In this document: positions 40,501-49,960 of the stretch, one piece after another
Numbering within the stretch: the first letter of the stretch is position 1
Layout: every line of letters begins with the position of its first letter
Source: Sandaracinaceae bacterium
GTDB lineage: Bacteria > Myxococcota_A > Polyangia > Polyangiales > Sandaracinaceae
Direction: 5' to 3'
Assembly: GCA_019637095.1 (NCBI GenBank)
Contig: JAHBWG010000049.1
Coordinates: forward strand, 1 to 64,000
DNA length: 64,000 bases
The notes under the pieces: model-generated
Told to the model about the DNA's origin: nothing
The model's input: only the letters and a program-made list of their open reading frames with translations
Databases searched by the model: none
Translations under genes and position numbers: made by a program

Positions 40501-43500
40501 GTCCTGATAGGTGGAGAGCGCCGTCAAGACGTCGTCCATCTCGCGCTCGAGGACCTCACCCGCCCGGTAGAGCAGGCGCACGCGCGCCGCGACGTCCTCC
40601 TGCATCCCCGCCTGCAGCCGCAGGTTCTCGAGCAGGTCGGGCCACTGCGCCTCGCGCTCGTAGAGCCGGGCGAGCGCCTCGATCGCGGTCAGCTGATTCG
40701 GGTCGTCGTCGAGCGCGCGCTGGTAGGCGTCGATCGCCTCGTGCGGCTGTCGGAGGTGGACCTCGTTCAGGTGACCGAAGCGGAGCGCGAGCGCGACGCG
40801 GGTCTCCGGATCCTGCTCGGCCTCGAGCCGGCGGCGCAGGACGTCCGCGAGCTGCGCGTGGTCGGCCGCCGCTTCGTAGAGCCGGTCGAGGGCCTCGAGC
40901 GCGTACTCGTCCGTCTCGTCCTCCGCGAGCGCGGCGCGGTACGCCTCGATGGCGCCCGCCGGATCGCTCAGCAGCTCCTCGAGGACCGAGCCAGCGCGCT
41001 GGAGCAGCTCGCCGCGCTCCTGCGGATCGTACGAGCGCTCGACCTTGCGTCGGAGCACCGCGACGAGCCCGCGCCAGTCGCCGACCATGGTGTGGAGCGA
41101 CTCGAGCGCGTCGAGCGGCGTCGGGTCGTCGGGCTCGACCTCGAGCAGGCGCTCGTAGGTCTCGATGGCGGAGCGCGGATCGCCGCGCATCTCGTCGTGG
41201 ACGCGCGCGACCTGCGTGAGCAGCTCGGCCTTGACCGCGGGATCCTCGGCCGACTTGAGCGCCTCCTCGTACGCGGCGACGTGCGAGTCCCACGTGCCGA
41301 GCTCCTGCGCGAGCCGGTCGACCTGGCCGCGCACCTCCTGGTCGTCGGGCTGCGCGGCCAAGGCGCGCGCGTACGCGTGGAACGCGAGCTGGCGGTCGCC
41401 CGCGCGCTCCTCGTGGAGCTCCGCGATCATCGAGAGCAGCCGGACTCGATCGAACGTCTCGTCGGTGGTGGCCACGCGCGCTTCGTAGATCGCGATGCGT
41501 TTGCGCCACTGATCGGTCGCGCGGTAGATGGGCTCGAGGATCTCGATGATGCGCGCCTGGTGCTCGGGCGCCTGCACGAGCTGCTCGAGCGCGGTCACCG
41601 TCTCGACGTGGTGCGGATCGACCTGGGTGACCTCCTCGAAGACGTCGATGGCGCCCGACGCGTCCTCGAGGCGATCGAGCAGGACGCGCCCGAGCCGCAG
41701 CTTCAGGTCGCTCGCGATCGGCTCGTCGCCCCACAGCTCGATCTGGTGGCGCAGGTGGTCGGCGAGCTCCGCCCAGCGCTCTTGGCGGACGAGCAGCTCG
41801 TCGAGCGCCGCGATCGCGTTGGCGTCCTGGCCGTCGATCATGAGGATGTCGCGCTGCGCCTCGATGGCGCGGTCCGGCTGCTCGAGCTCCTCCTCGAGCA
41901 GCCTCGCGCTCTTGCGCAGGAACGCGATGCGCTCCTCGTCGGACTCGGCCGCGTCCGACTGCTCGCGGTAGAGCCGCAGGAGATCGTCCCAGGCGCTCTG
42001 GCGCTGGTACACGGACTCGAGCGCGATGAACGCGTCGTGGTTCGACGGGTCGAACCGGAGCGCGCGCGCGTACTGAGGCGCGGCCTTCGCGAGATCGCCG
42101 ACGCGCTCGTCGTAGAGCTGTCCGGTGAGGAGCGCGAGCCGCGCGGTGTCCTCGTCGTCGCCGCCGATCTCCTCCAGCACGTCGCGGTAGATCTCGGCGA
42201 GCCGATCCCAGCGCTCGAGCACGCGCGCGAGGCGCGAGAGCGTCTCCCAGGTCGACGCGTCGCGCGGGTCCTCGCGGAACAGCCGCGCGTACGACTCGAG
42301 CGCGCCGTCGAGGTCCTCGAGGTAGTCCTCGTGGATCTGGCCGAGGCGGGTGAGGTGGGCCTTGCGCTCCTCGAGATCGGTCTCGGCGGCGAGCCGCGCC
42401 TCGATGCACGCGGTGACCCGCGGCCAGTCCATGCGCTGGAGGAACACGGGCTCGAGGATCTCGGCGGCGCTCGCGCGGTGCTCCTCGTCCTCCATCAAGC
42501 GCTCGAGCGCGTCGATGGTCGGCTGGTGCGAGACGTCCAGGTCGCGCGCCTCGCGGAACTGCTCGATCGCGCTCCACGGATCCTCGAGCCGCTCGAGCTG
42601 CGTCTTGCCGAGCCGGTAGCGCACCTCGACGGGCTCGCCGACGCCGTGCTCGAGCATCCGCTCGTAGTGCGAAGCGAGCTCGTTGTAGCGCTCCGCGCGC
42701 GCGTAGAGGCGCTCGAGCCCGTCGTACGCGGAGCGCGGCTGCGTCTCCGCGAGCGCCTGCTCGAGGCAGTCGATCGCGTTGGCGAGCTCGCCGGTGTGCT
42801 TCTCGCCGATCTCGGCGCGACGCAGCAAGAGCGGGGCGCGCGCCTCCGGGGTCTCGGCGAGGTCCGTCTTGCGCCGCAGCACGTCGAGCAACGCGGGGTA
42901 GTCGCCGGCGGCGTCCGTGAGCGCCTCGAGCGCGTCGAGCGCCCCCGTGTGATCGGGGCGCGTCTCGATCACGTTCTCGTAGTAGGCGCGGGCGAGCGCG
43001 GCGTCCCCGAGCCGCTCGCGGGCGACCTCGGCGACCTCGGCGTACACCTCGACCTGCAGGTCCGCGTCCATCACGTCGGGCCCCACCTCGCGCAGGAGCG
43101 CGACGTAGTCGGCCCAGCGCGCGCTGTCGCGCGCGAAGCGGCCGAGCTCGCGGAGCATGTCGCCGAGGTCGTCCTCGGCGAGCCCGGCGCGGATCGCGCG
43201 CCCCTGGAGCTCGAACGAGCGGCTCGCGTCCTGCAGGCCGAGATCGGCCACCTCCGCCGCGCGGCGCAGCGACTGGTAGCGCTCGAGCGGATCCTCGCTC
43301 TCGGCGCGCACGAGCAGGGCCTCGAGCAGCGCGGGGTAATCGGCGCGCGCCTCGTAGTGCGGCACGAGCACGCGCGCGGCCTCGATGCGCACCTCGATCG
43401 GCAGCGCCGGCGGGGGCGGCGGCACGCTGGCCGCCGGCGCCTCTTCGCCCTCCGCCAGCGTGTCGCGGCCGCCCTCGTCGGCGGGCGCGCTGCCGTCGGA

Positions 43501-46500
43501 GCTCATCACCTCGCGCAGCGACTCGATCGCGCCCTCGTGGTCGGGAACGAGCTCGAGCACCTCCCCGTACGCCTCGACCGCGCGCTCCACCTCGCCGAGG
43601 TAGCCGCGCATGATCTCGGCCATCTGGTAGCGGACGGCCGCGCGCACGGGGGCGCGCTCCGCCATCTCGAAGACCATCTCGGCGACCTGCAGCAGGTCGT
43701 TCCAGCGCTCGGCCTGCTCGTAGAGCCGCGAGAGCGCCCCGAGCGTCTCGGTGTCCGTCCCGAAGCGGGAGAGCACGTCGTTGTACGCCGCGATCGCCTG
43801 GTCCGAGTCCTCGAGGTGCTCCTCGTAGATCGCGCCGACGCGCCGCGCGATCGCGCGCTGCTCGTCGGGGTCGGTGACCGCCGCGTCGCGCGCGCGCAGG
43901 ACCTCGATGAGATCGGTCCACGCGGACGTCTGCTCGAGCAGCCGCTCGAGCGCGCTCATCGCGTCGAGATCGCCGGGATCGATCTCGAGCCGCTCCCGGT
44001 GCGCGGCGATCGCGCCGGGCACGTCACCCAAGAGCTCCTCGCGCAGATCGGCGAGGCGCACGAGCAGCCGGCCGCGCGTGTCCGGGTCCGTCTCGAGGCG
44101 CACCTGCAGCGCGAGATCCTCGCCGAGCGCGGCGTGGTCGCCCTTGGCGAGGTGGATGCGCTCGAGCGCGCGCGCCGCCTCGAGCAGCAGCTCGGGCTCG
44201 TCCGGGCCCGCGGCGATGAGCCGGCGATACGCCGCCTCCGCGGGCCCGGGCTCGCCGACCGCCTCGTCCCACACCTGCGCGAGCTCGAGGAGCAGCTCGC
44301 ACACGAGCGCCCCGTCGCCCTCGCTCTTGGCGATGGCCTTCTCGAGCACCGCCGCCCGCTCTCGCTCCGCGTCGCGCATGCGCGCGAGCCGCGCGAGCTC
44401 CTCGCGGACGAGGGACTCCGCGGGATCGATCTCGACCGCCGCGGCGATCGAGCGGAACGCCGCCGCCGGATCGTGGAGGCGATCCTCCTCGAGGCCGGAG
44501 ATGCGCGTGAGCAGCGCCACGCGATCGGGCACCGCCTCGAGCTCTTCGAGCTGCACCCGCAGCGTCTGGACGAGCTCGGGCCAGTCCCCCCGGTCCTCGT
44601 AGATCGGCGCGAGGAGGCGGGCGCAGCGCTGCCGCTCCGAGGGCACCGAGATCAGCCGCTCGAGCGCCTCGCGCGCGTGGCGGTGGCTCGGCTCGCGCTC
44701 GAGCACCTGCTCGTAGCAGTCGACCGCCGCCGAGGGACGGCCGAGCCGCTTCTCGTGCAGCACGCCGAGGCGCTGCGTCAAGCCGACTTGCTCGTCCGGG
44801 TTGGCGCGATCGAGCTCCTCGCGCAGGAGGCCCACGAGGTCCTCCCAGCGCCCGGTGCGCTCGTACAGCCGCTCGAGCGCGCGCCGCGACGCCGAGTGCT
44901 CCGGATCGAGCTCGAGCACCTGCCGGTGCGCGCTGATCGCCGCCTCGGCGTCGTCGGTGAGCTCCTCGAACAGGAAGCAGACCTGCAGGAGCAGGTCGAG
45001 CTTCGCGCCGGCGTCCATCGTCTCGGCGATGCGGCGGTCGTAGAGGACCTGGAGCTCGGACCAGCGCTCCGCGTTGGTGTAGAGGTCCTTGAGCGCCCCG
45101 AACGCGGCCTCGTCGAGCGGATCGTTCGCGAGCACCTTGCGGTAGAACGGCTCCGCGTCGTCGGGACGGCCGAGGACCACGTCGTAGAGGTGCGCGACCT
45201 TCGCGGCGAGGGCCGACTGATCCGCCGGCTCGAGCGCGCCCATCGCGGAGCTGAAGGCGGCCGCGAGGGCCTCGTGCTCGTCCGCCGCCTCGGCCGCCTC
45301 GATCACGCGATCCTGGAGATCGACGTTCGCCGGGTCGGCGAGGAACGCCGCCTCGAGCGCGCCGTACGCCGCCTTCGCGTCGCCGATCGTGCCGGCGAGC
45401 TCCGCGTATCGGACGCGCAGCGCGCGCTGCTCGTCGGGATCTTCGGTCGCGGCGAGCCGCTGCTCGAGGATGCCGGTGAGCTTCTCGTACTGCCCCGTCG
45501 CCTCGTAGACGCGCTCGAGCACGAGCCGCGCGTCGGCGGCGAGCGCTTCGTGGCCCACGAGCGCCTCGAGGCCCGCGACCGCCCTCCCCTCGTTCGGGTG
45601 CGTCTCGACGACCTCGGCGAACGCGATGAGCGCGCCGGCCGGATCCCCGAGCGGGCCGGCGAGCGTCTCACCGAGGCGCAGCGTGAGGGCCGCGCGCTCG
45701 GCGTCGTCCTGCGCGAGCCCGCGCCGCCGCTCGATCACCGCCGCGACCTCTTCCCAACGCTCGCCCGCGACGCAGAGCCGATCGAGCGCGGCGAGCGCCT
45801 CGCGATCCGACGCGTCCTCGTCGAGCACCTGGCGGTAGCGCGCGGCGGCGCTCTCGGCGTCGCCGAGGGCCTCCTCCTCGACGCGCGCGAGGTCGAGCAG
45901 GTATTCGCGCCGCGTGGCCTCGTCCGGCGCGTGGCTCACCCGCGACAGGAGCAGCCCGCGCAGCTCTCGGTGCGCGCCCTCGCCGCGGTAGATCCGCGCG
46001 AGCGCGTCCGCCGCCTCGGTGTCGTCGGGCTGCGCGTCGAGCAGCGCGCGGAGCTGCGCGACCGCCTGATCGGTCCGCCCGAGCCGCTCGCCCGCGAGCG
46101 AGGCGACGCGCCGGCGCAGCCACGCGCGCTCCTGCTCCGCGCCGACCTCGTCCTCGATCCGCGCGAGCCGCGCGAGGTAGACCTCGACGAGCGCCTCGTG
46201 GCGCCCGGCCGCGTTCGCCGCCTGCTCGAGGGCGGCGCGCGTGTCGGGATCCGTCGGCGCGATCGCGAACGCGCGCGCGGAGTACTCGTAGGCCGCGCCG
46301 TCGTCGCTCAGGCGCGTGGTCGCGAGCCGCCGCAGGGTCGCGAGGAGCTCGAGGCGCGCCGCGTCGTCCTGCGCGCGGCGAAGCAGCACCTCGTGGAGCG
46401 CGGGCAGCCGGTTGTGCTTTCCTTCGCCTTCGTAGATCGGGATCAGCGCGCGCGCGGCCCGCTCGTTGTCCGGGTCGGCGGCGAGGACGCGCTCGTAGGC

Positions 46501-48804
46501 CCGGAACGCGCGGTTCCGGGACTGGAGCTCGTTCTCGTAGATCTCGGCGGCGCGGAAGCTGAGCTGGATCTTGGTGGCGTCGTCCTTCGCGCGATCCGCG
46601 ACGTTGCCGAGCACGTCGACGAGGCCCTCGTAGTCCCCCGCCTCGGCGTAGAGCGCCTCGAGGCCCTCGAAGTCGCTGGCCGCGAGGAACGTCTCGCGCA
46701 GCGTGCGCAGCGCGCGCCCGTTCTTCGGATCGAGGTCGAGGATGCGCTTCCACGCGCTCGCCGCGCGGAGCGTGTCCTCGAGGTGCTCGCCGTAGATCAC
46801 GCCGAGCTTCGGCAGCAGCTTGAGCTGCTCGGCGGGATCCGACGCCGCCTCGTCCACGCGCCGCTCGAGGACCTCCGCGAGCGTGCTCCAGTCCTTCTCG
46901 CGCTCCGCCAGCTTCTGCAGGTTGTCGAGCGCGTCGGGGTGCTCCGGCGCCTGCTCGAGGATCTCCTTCCAGATCTGGATCGCGTCCGCGTGCCGGTGCA
47001 GGCGCTTGCCCGCGAGATCGGCGAGCTCGAGCTTGTGCTCGAGGCGCGCGGTGGGGTCGCTCGCGAGCCGCGCCTCCTTGAGGAGCACCTCGTAGAGGTG
47101 CGTCCACGCCCGCTTCTTCGTGTAGATGTCCTTGAGCGCCTTGAGCGCGCGGCGGTTCTCCGGCTCGAGCGCGATCACCTGCTCGAGCGGCTGCGTCGCC
47201 TGGTTGTAGTTGGCGAACCGCTCGATCCAGAGATCCGCGACGCGCAGGTAGAGCTCGACCCGCTCGACGGGATCGCTCGCCGCGTCGGCCTGCTTGGTGA
47301 GCACGCCGATGAGATCGTTCCAGCGCCCGGTGGCCTCGTAGGTCTTCGCGAGGGCCCCGATCGCCTCGTGATCGCTGGGGTCGAGCTGGAGGATCGCGTT
47401 GTAGGTGTTGATCACCATCACGTCGAGCCCGAGTCGGTCTCGATAGACGGGCAACAGCTCGCGCAGCAGCGCGACCTTGCGGGCGGGCTCGTCCTCGGGG
47501 ACCGCGTCGACCTCCGCCTTGAGCACCTCGACGAGCGCGTTCCACTTCTCGCTGCGCTCGTAGAGCCCGCGCAGCTCGCGCGGCGCCTGCGCGTTCTTCG
47601 GGTCGTGCCGCAGGACCGTCTTCCACGCGTCGATCGCGCGCTCGTCCTGGCCCGCGAGCGTCGCGGCCTCGGCGAGCTCGATCGCGAGCGCGAGCCGCTG
47701 GTCGTCGCCCGACGCGCCGCGCTGCGCGTCGGTGAGGATCTTGACGAGCTGCTGCGGGTCCTCGTCGTCGGCGTAGTAGGCGCGATAGAAGTCGAGCATC
47801 CCCGGGTGGCCCGGGTCCATCTTGCGCAGGCGCGCGAAGTACGGCTCCGCCTCGGCGGGAGACTCGCGGAAGCGCCAGTGCACCATCCCGAGCTGCAGGA
47901 GCACGCCCGCCTCGTCGTCGAGCTTGTTGCGCGCGCGCAGCGCGTCCTCGTAGAGCGCGACGAGCCGATCCCAGTCCTGCGCCTCCATGTAGTGGCCCAC
48001 GAGCCAGCTCAGCGAGCGCGCGTGGTTGGGATGCAGCTCGAGGATCCGCTCGTAGGTCGCGGCCGCGCGCGCGCGGTCGCCGAGCGCCTTCGCGAGCACA
48101 CGCGCCGCGCGCACGAGGAGCTGGACCTTCTCCTCGCGCTCCGCCGCCCCGTCGGCGGCCTGCAGCAGGACGGTCGCGAGCTCCTCCCACTTCTCGCGCG
48201 CGCTGAGCACCTGCGCGTAGAGCCTCGCGGCGCGCGCGTCCCCTCGCGCCGCCTCGAGCGCCGCGCGGAAGAGCGCGTCGACCTGCTTGTCGCGGCCGCG
48301 GCCCTTGTACTTCCACACGAGGCTCGCCGCGCTCACGAGCAGCGAGCTGCGCAGCGTCGGGTCGCTCGCGCTGTCCGCCTCGTCGAGGAAGCGCTTGACG
48401 ATGTCGCCCCACTTCGCGGCGGTCTGATCGATCTGCGCGATCTGGTCGGCGAGGTCGTCGTCCCCCGGCCGCAGCGCCAGCGCCGCCTCGAACGCCTCCT
48501 TGGCGGCGGCGTCGTCGAGGAGTTCCTCGCGGCGGACGCGACCGAGCTCCTCGTAGAAGGTCGCGGCGCGATCGGGATCCGCGCTCGCCGACAACTTCGC
48601 TTGCACTTCGAGGATCTTCGCGACCGCGCGGTACTCCGCGCGCGCGTCGTGGCCGTGTCGCGCGAGCTCGAGGAGGCGCTCCGCCTCGGCGTCGAGCGCG
48701 ACCGCCCCGTTCTCTGCGAGCGCCCCGATGGCCGAGAGGGCCTCGAGGTTGTCGGGGTCCTCTTGAAGCGTGCCGAGTAGGTGCGAGACGTTTTGGGACG
48801 CCAT
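37513..48804 (-). CDS. Giant tetratricopeptide-repeat protein (3763 aa)
   Basis: This single frame of 11.3 kb has no signal peptide or membrane helix. From about residue 40 to the end it is built of a helical unit that recurs roughly every 72 residues, about fifty times. Each unit runs from a Trp-x-x-Leu start (WNDLIGVL, WTHLYEVL, WSTLAEVL) through a variable helix. It continues to L-G-x-hydrophobic-x-E-x-x-L, then D-x-x-x-A-I-x-A-Y/W-x-x-hydrophobic-L, a D/E-P turn and A-L-x-x-L. This is two TPR-like hairpins per unit, so the chain should form a very long superhelix that serves as a protein scaffold. Its partners are unknown. The ATG at 48804 has AGGGAG ahead; a GTG one codon upstream is possible. 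The aminotransferase gene follows after 6 bp. Confidence 0.9.
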   Translation of the reverse strand: MASQNVSHLLGTLQEDPDNLEALSAIGALAENGAVALDAEAERLLELARHGHDARAEYRAVAKILEVQAKLSASADPDRAATFYEELGRVRREELLDDAAAKEAFEAALALRPGDDDLADQIAQIDQTAAKWGDIVKRFLDEADSASDPTLRSSLLVSAASLVWKYKGRGRDKQVDALFRAALEAARGDARAARLYAQVLSAREKWEELATVLLQAADGAAEREEKVQLLVRAARVLAKALGDRARAAATYERILELHPNHARSLSWLVGHYMEAQDWDRLVALYEDALRARNKLDDEAGVLLQLGMVHWRFRESPAEAEPYFARLRKMDPGHPGMLDFYRAYYADDEDPQQLVKILTDAQRGASGDDQRLALAIELAEAATLAGQDERAIDAWKTVLRHDPKNAQAPRELRGLYERSEKWNALVEVLKAEVDAVPEDEPARKVALLRELLPVYRDRLGLDVMVINTYNAILQLDPSDHEAIGALAKTYEATGRWNDLIGVLTKQADAASDPVERVELYLRVADLWIERFANYNQATQPLEQVIALEPENRRALKALKDIYTKKRAWTHLYEVLLKEARLASDPTARLEHKLELADLAGKRLHRHADAIQIWKEILEQAPEHPDALDNLQKLAEREKDWSTLAEVLERRVDEAASDPAEQLKLLPKLGVIYGEHLEDTLRAASAWKRILDLDPKNGRALRTLRETFLAASDFEGLEALYAEAGDYEGLVDVLGNVADRAKDDATKIQLSFRAAEIYENELQSRNRAFRAYERVLAADPDNERAARALIPIYEGEGKHNRLPALHEVLLRRAQDDAARLELLATLRRLATTRLSDDGAAYEYSARAFAIAPTDPDTRAALEQAANAAGRHEALVEVYLARLARIEDEVGAEQERAWLRRRVASLAGERLGRTDQAVAQLRALLDAQPDDTEAADALARIYRGEGAHRELRGLLLSRVSHAPDEATRREYLLDLARVEEEALGDAESAAARYRQVLDEDASDREALAALDRLCVAGERWEEVAAVIERRRGLAQDDAERAALTLRLGETLAGPLGDPAGALIAFAEVVETHPNEGRAVAGLEALVGHEALAADARLVLERVYEATGQYEKLTGILEQRLAATEDPDEQRALRVRYAELAGTIGDAKAAYGALEAAFLADPANVDLQDRVIEAAEAADEHEALAAAFSSAMGALEPADQSALAAKVAHLYDVVLGRPDDAEPFYRKVLANDPLDEAAFGALKDLYTNAERWSELQVLYDRRIAETMDAGAKLDLLLQVCFLFEELTDDAEAAISAHRQVLELDPEHSASRRALERLYERTGRWEDLVGLLREELDRANPDEQVGLTQRLGVLHEKRLGRPSAAVDCYEQVLEREPSHRHAREALERLISVPSERQRCARLLAPIYEDRGDWPELVQTLRVQLEELEAVPDRVALLTRISGLEEDRLHDPAAAFRSIAAAVEIDPAESLVREELARLARMRDAERERAAVLEKAIAKSEGDGALVCELLLELAQVWDEAVGEPGPAEAAYRRLIAAGPDEPELLLEAARALERIHLAKGDHAALGEDLALQVRLETDPDTRGRLLVRLADLREELLGDVPGAIAAHRERLEIDPGDLDAMSALERLLEQTSAWTDLIEVLRARDAAVTDPDEQRAIARRVGAIYEEHLEDSDQAIAAYNDVLSRFGTDTETLGALSRLYEQAERWNDLLQVAEMVFEMAERAPVRAAVRYQMAEIMRGYLGEVERAVEAYGEVLELVPDHEGAIESLREVMSSDGSAPADEGGRDTLAEGEEAPAASVPPPPPALPIEVRIEAARVLVPHYEARADYPALLEALLVRAESEDPLERYQSLRRAAEVADLGLQDASRSFELQGRAIRAGLAEDDLGDMLRELGRFARDSARWADYVALLREVGPDVMDADLQVEVYAEVAEVARERLGDAALARAYYENVIETRPDHTGALDALEALTDAAGDYPALLDVLRRKTDLAETPEARAPLLLRRAEIGEKHTGELANAIDCLEQALAETQPRSAYDGLERLYARAERYNELASHYERMLEHGVGEPVEVRYRLGKTQLERLEDPWSAIEQFREARDLDVSHQPTIDALERLMEDEEHRASAAEILEPVFLQRMDWPRVTACIEARLAAETDLEERKAHLTRLGQIHEDYLEDLDGALESYARLFREDPRDASTWETLSRLARVLERWDRLAEIYRDVLEEIGGDDEDTARLALLTGQLYDERVGDLAKAAPQYARALRFDPSNHDAFIALESVYQRQSAWDDLLRLYREQSDAAESDEERIAFLRKSARLLEEELEQPDRAIEAQRDILMIDGQDANAIAALDELLVRQERWAELADHLRHQIELWGDEPIASDLKLRLGRVLLDRLEDASGAIDVFEEVTQVDPHHVETVTALEQLVQAPEHQARIIEILEPIYRATDQWRKRIAIYEARVATTDETFDRVRLLSMIAELHEERAGDRQLAFHAYARALAAQPDDQEVRGQVDRLAQELGTWDSHVAAYEEALKSAEDPAVKAELLTQVARVHDEMRGDPRSAIETYERLLEVEPDDPTPLDALESLHTMVGDWRGLVAVLRRKVERSYDPQERGELLQRAGSVLEELLSDPAGAIEAYRAALAEDETDEYALEALDRLYEAAADHAQLADVLRRRLEAEQDPETRVALALRFGHLNEVHLRQPHEAIDAYQRALDDDPNQLTAIEALARLYEREAQWPDLLENLRLQAGMQEDVAARVRLLYRAGEVLEREMDDVLTALSTYQDVLSLDPAFEPAIQALLRIGRLDDYREPAAEIVEPLLESQARWDELAEVLAGKAQAAYDPEDKRLGLRRLAEVHERGRGDRAAAFDAYVRALGEDASDEATADDIERLAAELGRWDRAADAFASRASSVLEPEVARALYGRLAAIAEAHLGDDARAVEAYTRAIEQAGDDEAALAALDRLYTKLQAWPELGEILERRVAAAMDPAERSELLVRVGALKQEQFGDLAGAFRAFSEVLDRDPTERRAVSAMEALLEDDTLAADVVEVLEPVYRETGATEKIAALYDVRIGLAETDGERVRFLQDQAQVLETELGDATRALEALRRAFEMDPRDEQLASDLERLAPLADGGWGSLRGLIEKVLEAGGEDFDGMLVRDLNLRAARWYRDALDDVEAAEARYRGAIAADQDASEAHEQLVELLRVAGREKALVAALVHWADVDYDEDAKKARLIEAAALAESAFHEPSLAIRCYEKVLEVDSGHPLALDQLVRLEAGAGNHERVCDLLETRVEVEMDPGVRLGLRKQLAGTYAALERVTDAISAWQGALDEAPEDLDAIGALEVLYEGAERWSDLEALVERRLEIARTPEESIAARVRLARLAESRFGRRDDAIEQLREILEEDANNAEALDELERLHTSGEEWDELVALLERRIEHAAGEGEGLALLLRLAVVEAERRGDPARAVEIYERVLEHDPHHVAALGALLAIHRGGEDWEAALGVLERLGAAQADDEAVATAYEAAELAAERLGDAARAEAALRRAYELSGGSRESRERLKAHYEKNEQPDQLAMMLAMDEEETEAPAEKVKLLKRIADLYSGPLSDPGSAAQYLERAAQLDPEDRDVLLPLCDLYIAAGRQGDAIPVLEQIVASYGARRNKEVAVYHHRLGRAKESMGDLDGAMESYDAAFKVDLTNVVVLRDLGRLCMVRGDMDRAQKTFRALLLQKLSDDAGITKADVYYYLGDISARAGDARKAISMLERAKAEDANHEAAAALLAQLKG

Positions 48805-48914
48805 CACTCTCCCTGAAACCGATTCCCCGAAGCGGCGGGCGCCGATCGGATGGGAACGCCAAAAAAGCCAGCGACTCCAAGCAGTTGAACGAGACCAACC
48901 CCCGAAGGGCCCCG

Positions 48915-48944
48915 ATGGTATCGGTTGGCGGCCGGCGCTGGCAA
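48915..48944 (-). promoter_or_regulatory. Possible promoter of the giant TPR gene
   Basis: On the minus strand, TTGCCA (48944-48939) and TACCAT (48920-48915) are 18 bp apart. The leader to the start codon would be about 105 bases and contains a run of six T. The -35 element lies in the loop of a short GGCGCT/AGCGCC hairpin. Confidence 0.3.
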
Positions 48945-49044
48945 GCGCCGTCTTTCGCGGACCTTTCAGCGCAACGGAATCACACGCGGAATGGCGACGG
49001 CGTGACTCCCTGCGCCGGTGGGCTTACATCTCGCGCGTCCGCCG

Positions 49045-49782
49045 ATGCGCCCGTCCCGCCGCACGCTCCTCGGCCGCTTCGCGGGCGTCGCGCTCGCGTG
49101 CCTCGCCGCCGCCTCGCCGGCGCGCGCGCAGTCGCTCGCGCACTCGTACGAGACCTGGCTCGCGTTGTTCGCGCACGGCCCGCTCGCCGGCGACCTCTGG
49201 CTCTGGGTCGACGTCCAGCCGCGGCTCTACGAGCGCCTCGAGCCCCAGGCGGTGCTCGTGCGCCCCGGCCTCTCCTGGCGCGTCACGCCCGAGCTCTTCC
49301 TCACCGCGGGCTACGCGTGGACGCCGAGCTGGAGCCGCGGGAGCGACGAGGAGCGGGGCTGGGGCGAGCTCGACTTCGTCGACGAGCACCGGAGCTGGCA
49401 GCAGGGCCTCTACGCGGTGACCGATCCGGCGAGCGGGCTCGCCGGCCAGGTGCGCGTGCGCCTCGAGCAGCGCGCCCGCACGACGGGCGAGCCCGACGTC
49501 GGCGTACGGCTGCGCGTCTTCGCGCGCGGCCAGGTGCCGATGACGCACGCGCGCGACGTGCTCGTCGTGCTCTGGAACGAGTCCTTCGTCGCGCTCAACG
49601 ACACGAGCTGGGGCCAGCGCGGGGGCTTCGATCAGAACCGGCTCTTCGCCGGGCTCGGCTGGCAGGTGATCGCCGGCCAGCTCCGGCTCGAGCTCGGCTA
49701 CCTCAACCGGTGGAGCGTCCGGCCGGGCGTCGACCCCGTCGTACACGCCGCCGCGCTCAACGCGTTCGTCGCGTGGCGGTAG
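49045..49782 (+). CDS. DUF2490-like outer membrane protein
   Basis: The 245-residue protein has a signal peptide with twin arginines (SRRTLLGRFAGVALACLAAASPARAQ), which could be a Tat or a Sec signal. The mature part has barrel-type strands: LWLWVDVQPRLYERLEPQAVLVRPGLSWRVTPELFLTAGYAW, EHRSWQQGLYAV, RVRLEQRART and ENRLFAGLGWQ-like segments near the end (QNRLFAGLGWQVIAGQLRLELGYLNRW). The Trp/Arg pattern and length fit DUF2490, a family of uncharacterised outer membrane proteins. The ATG at 49045 is chosen because the signal peptide starts there. It diverges from the giant TPR gene, with a 240-bp spacer. Confidence 0.75.
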   Translation: MRPSRRTLLGRFAGVALACLAAASPARAQSLAHSYETWLALFAHGPLAGDLWLWVDVQPRLYERLEPQAVLVRPGLSWRVTPELFLTAGYAWTPSWSRGSDEERGWGELDFVDEHRSWQQGLYAVTDPASGLAGQVRVRLEQRARTTGEPDVGVRLRVFARGQVPMTHARDVLVVLWNESFVALNDTSWGQRGGFDQNRLFAGLGWQVIAGQLRLELGYLNRWSVRPGVDPVVHAAALNAFVAWR

Positions 49783-49786
49783 CCCC

Positions 49787-49898
49787 CGTCGACCAGCGCA
49801 CGCGACCGACGGCGCCAGTCGAGGAGGCCTCCCCGTTCTCCGAGAACGCAGTGTAGTCCGTCGACCAGCGCACGCGACCACGGCGCCAGTCGAGGAGG
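49787..49898. repeat. 72-bp-spaced direct repeat behind the DUF2490 gene
   Basis: A 41-bp unit at 49787-49827, beginning CGTCGACCAGCGCACGCGAC, recurs at 49859-49898 with one base missing. Between the copies is a small GTTCT/AGAAC hairpin (49835-49847) with a three-base loop. The block starts five bases after the stop at 49782 and leads into modules of the five-hairpin repeat. Confidence 0.8.
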
Positions 49899-49920
49899 GG
49901 TTGGAGTGCTCCTCCGAAGA
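49896..49920 (-). repeat. Isolated first module of the five-hairpin repeat
   Basis: Read on the minus strand this is TCTTCGGAGGAGCACTCCAA followed by CCCCT. It matches the start of the copy at 25582 and, with changes, the start of full copy 1 at 18399. It stands alone between the direct repeat and full copy 2. Confidence 0.6.
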
Positions 49921-49960
49921 CTCGAAGTCTGCACACGGCCGACGGCGCCGTTCGAGGCCA

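Noticed and set aside
37360-48780. Plus-strand open frame of about 3800 codons lying opposite the giant TPR gene
   Set aside because: It is the mirror of a long gene with extreme GC bias. Its translation is Arg/Leu/Glu/Val-rich without domains, while the minus strand gives regular TPR units.
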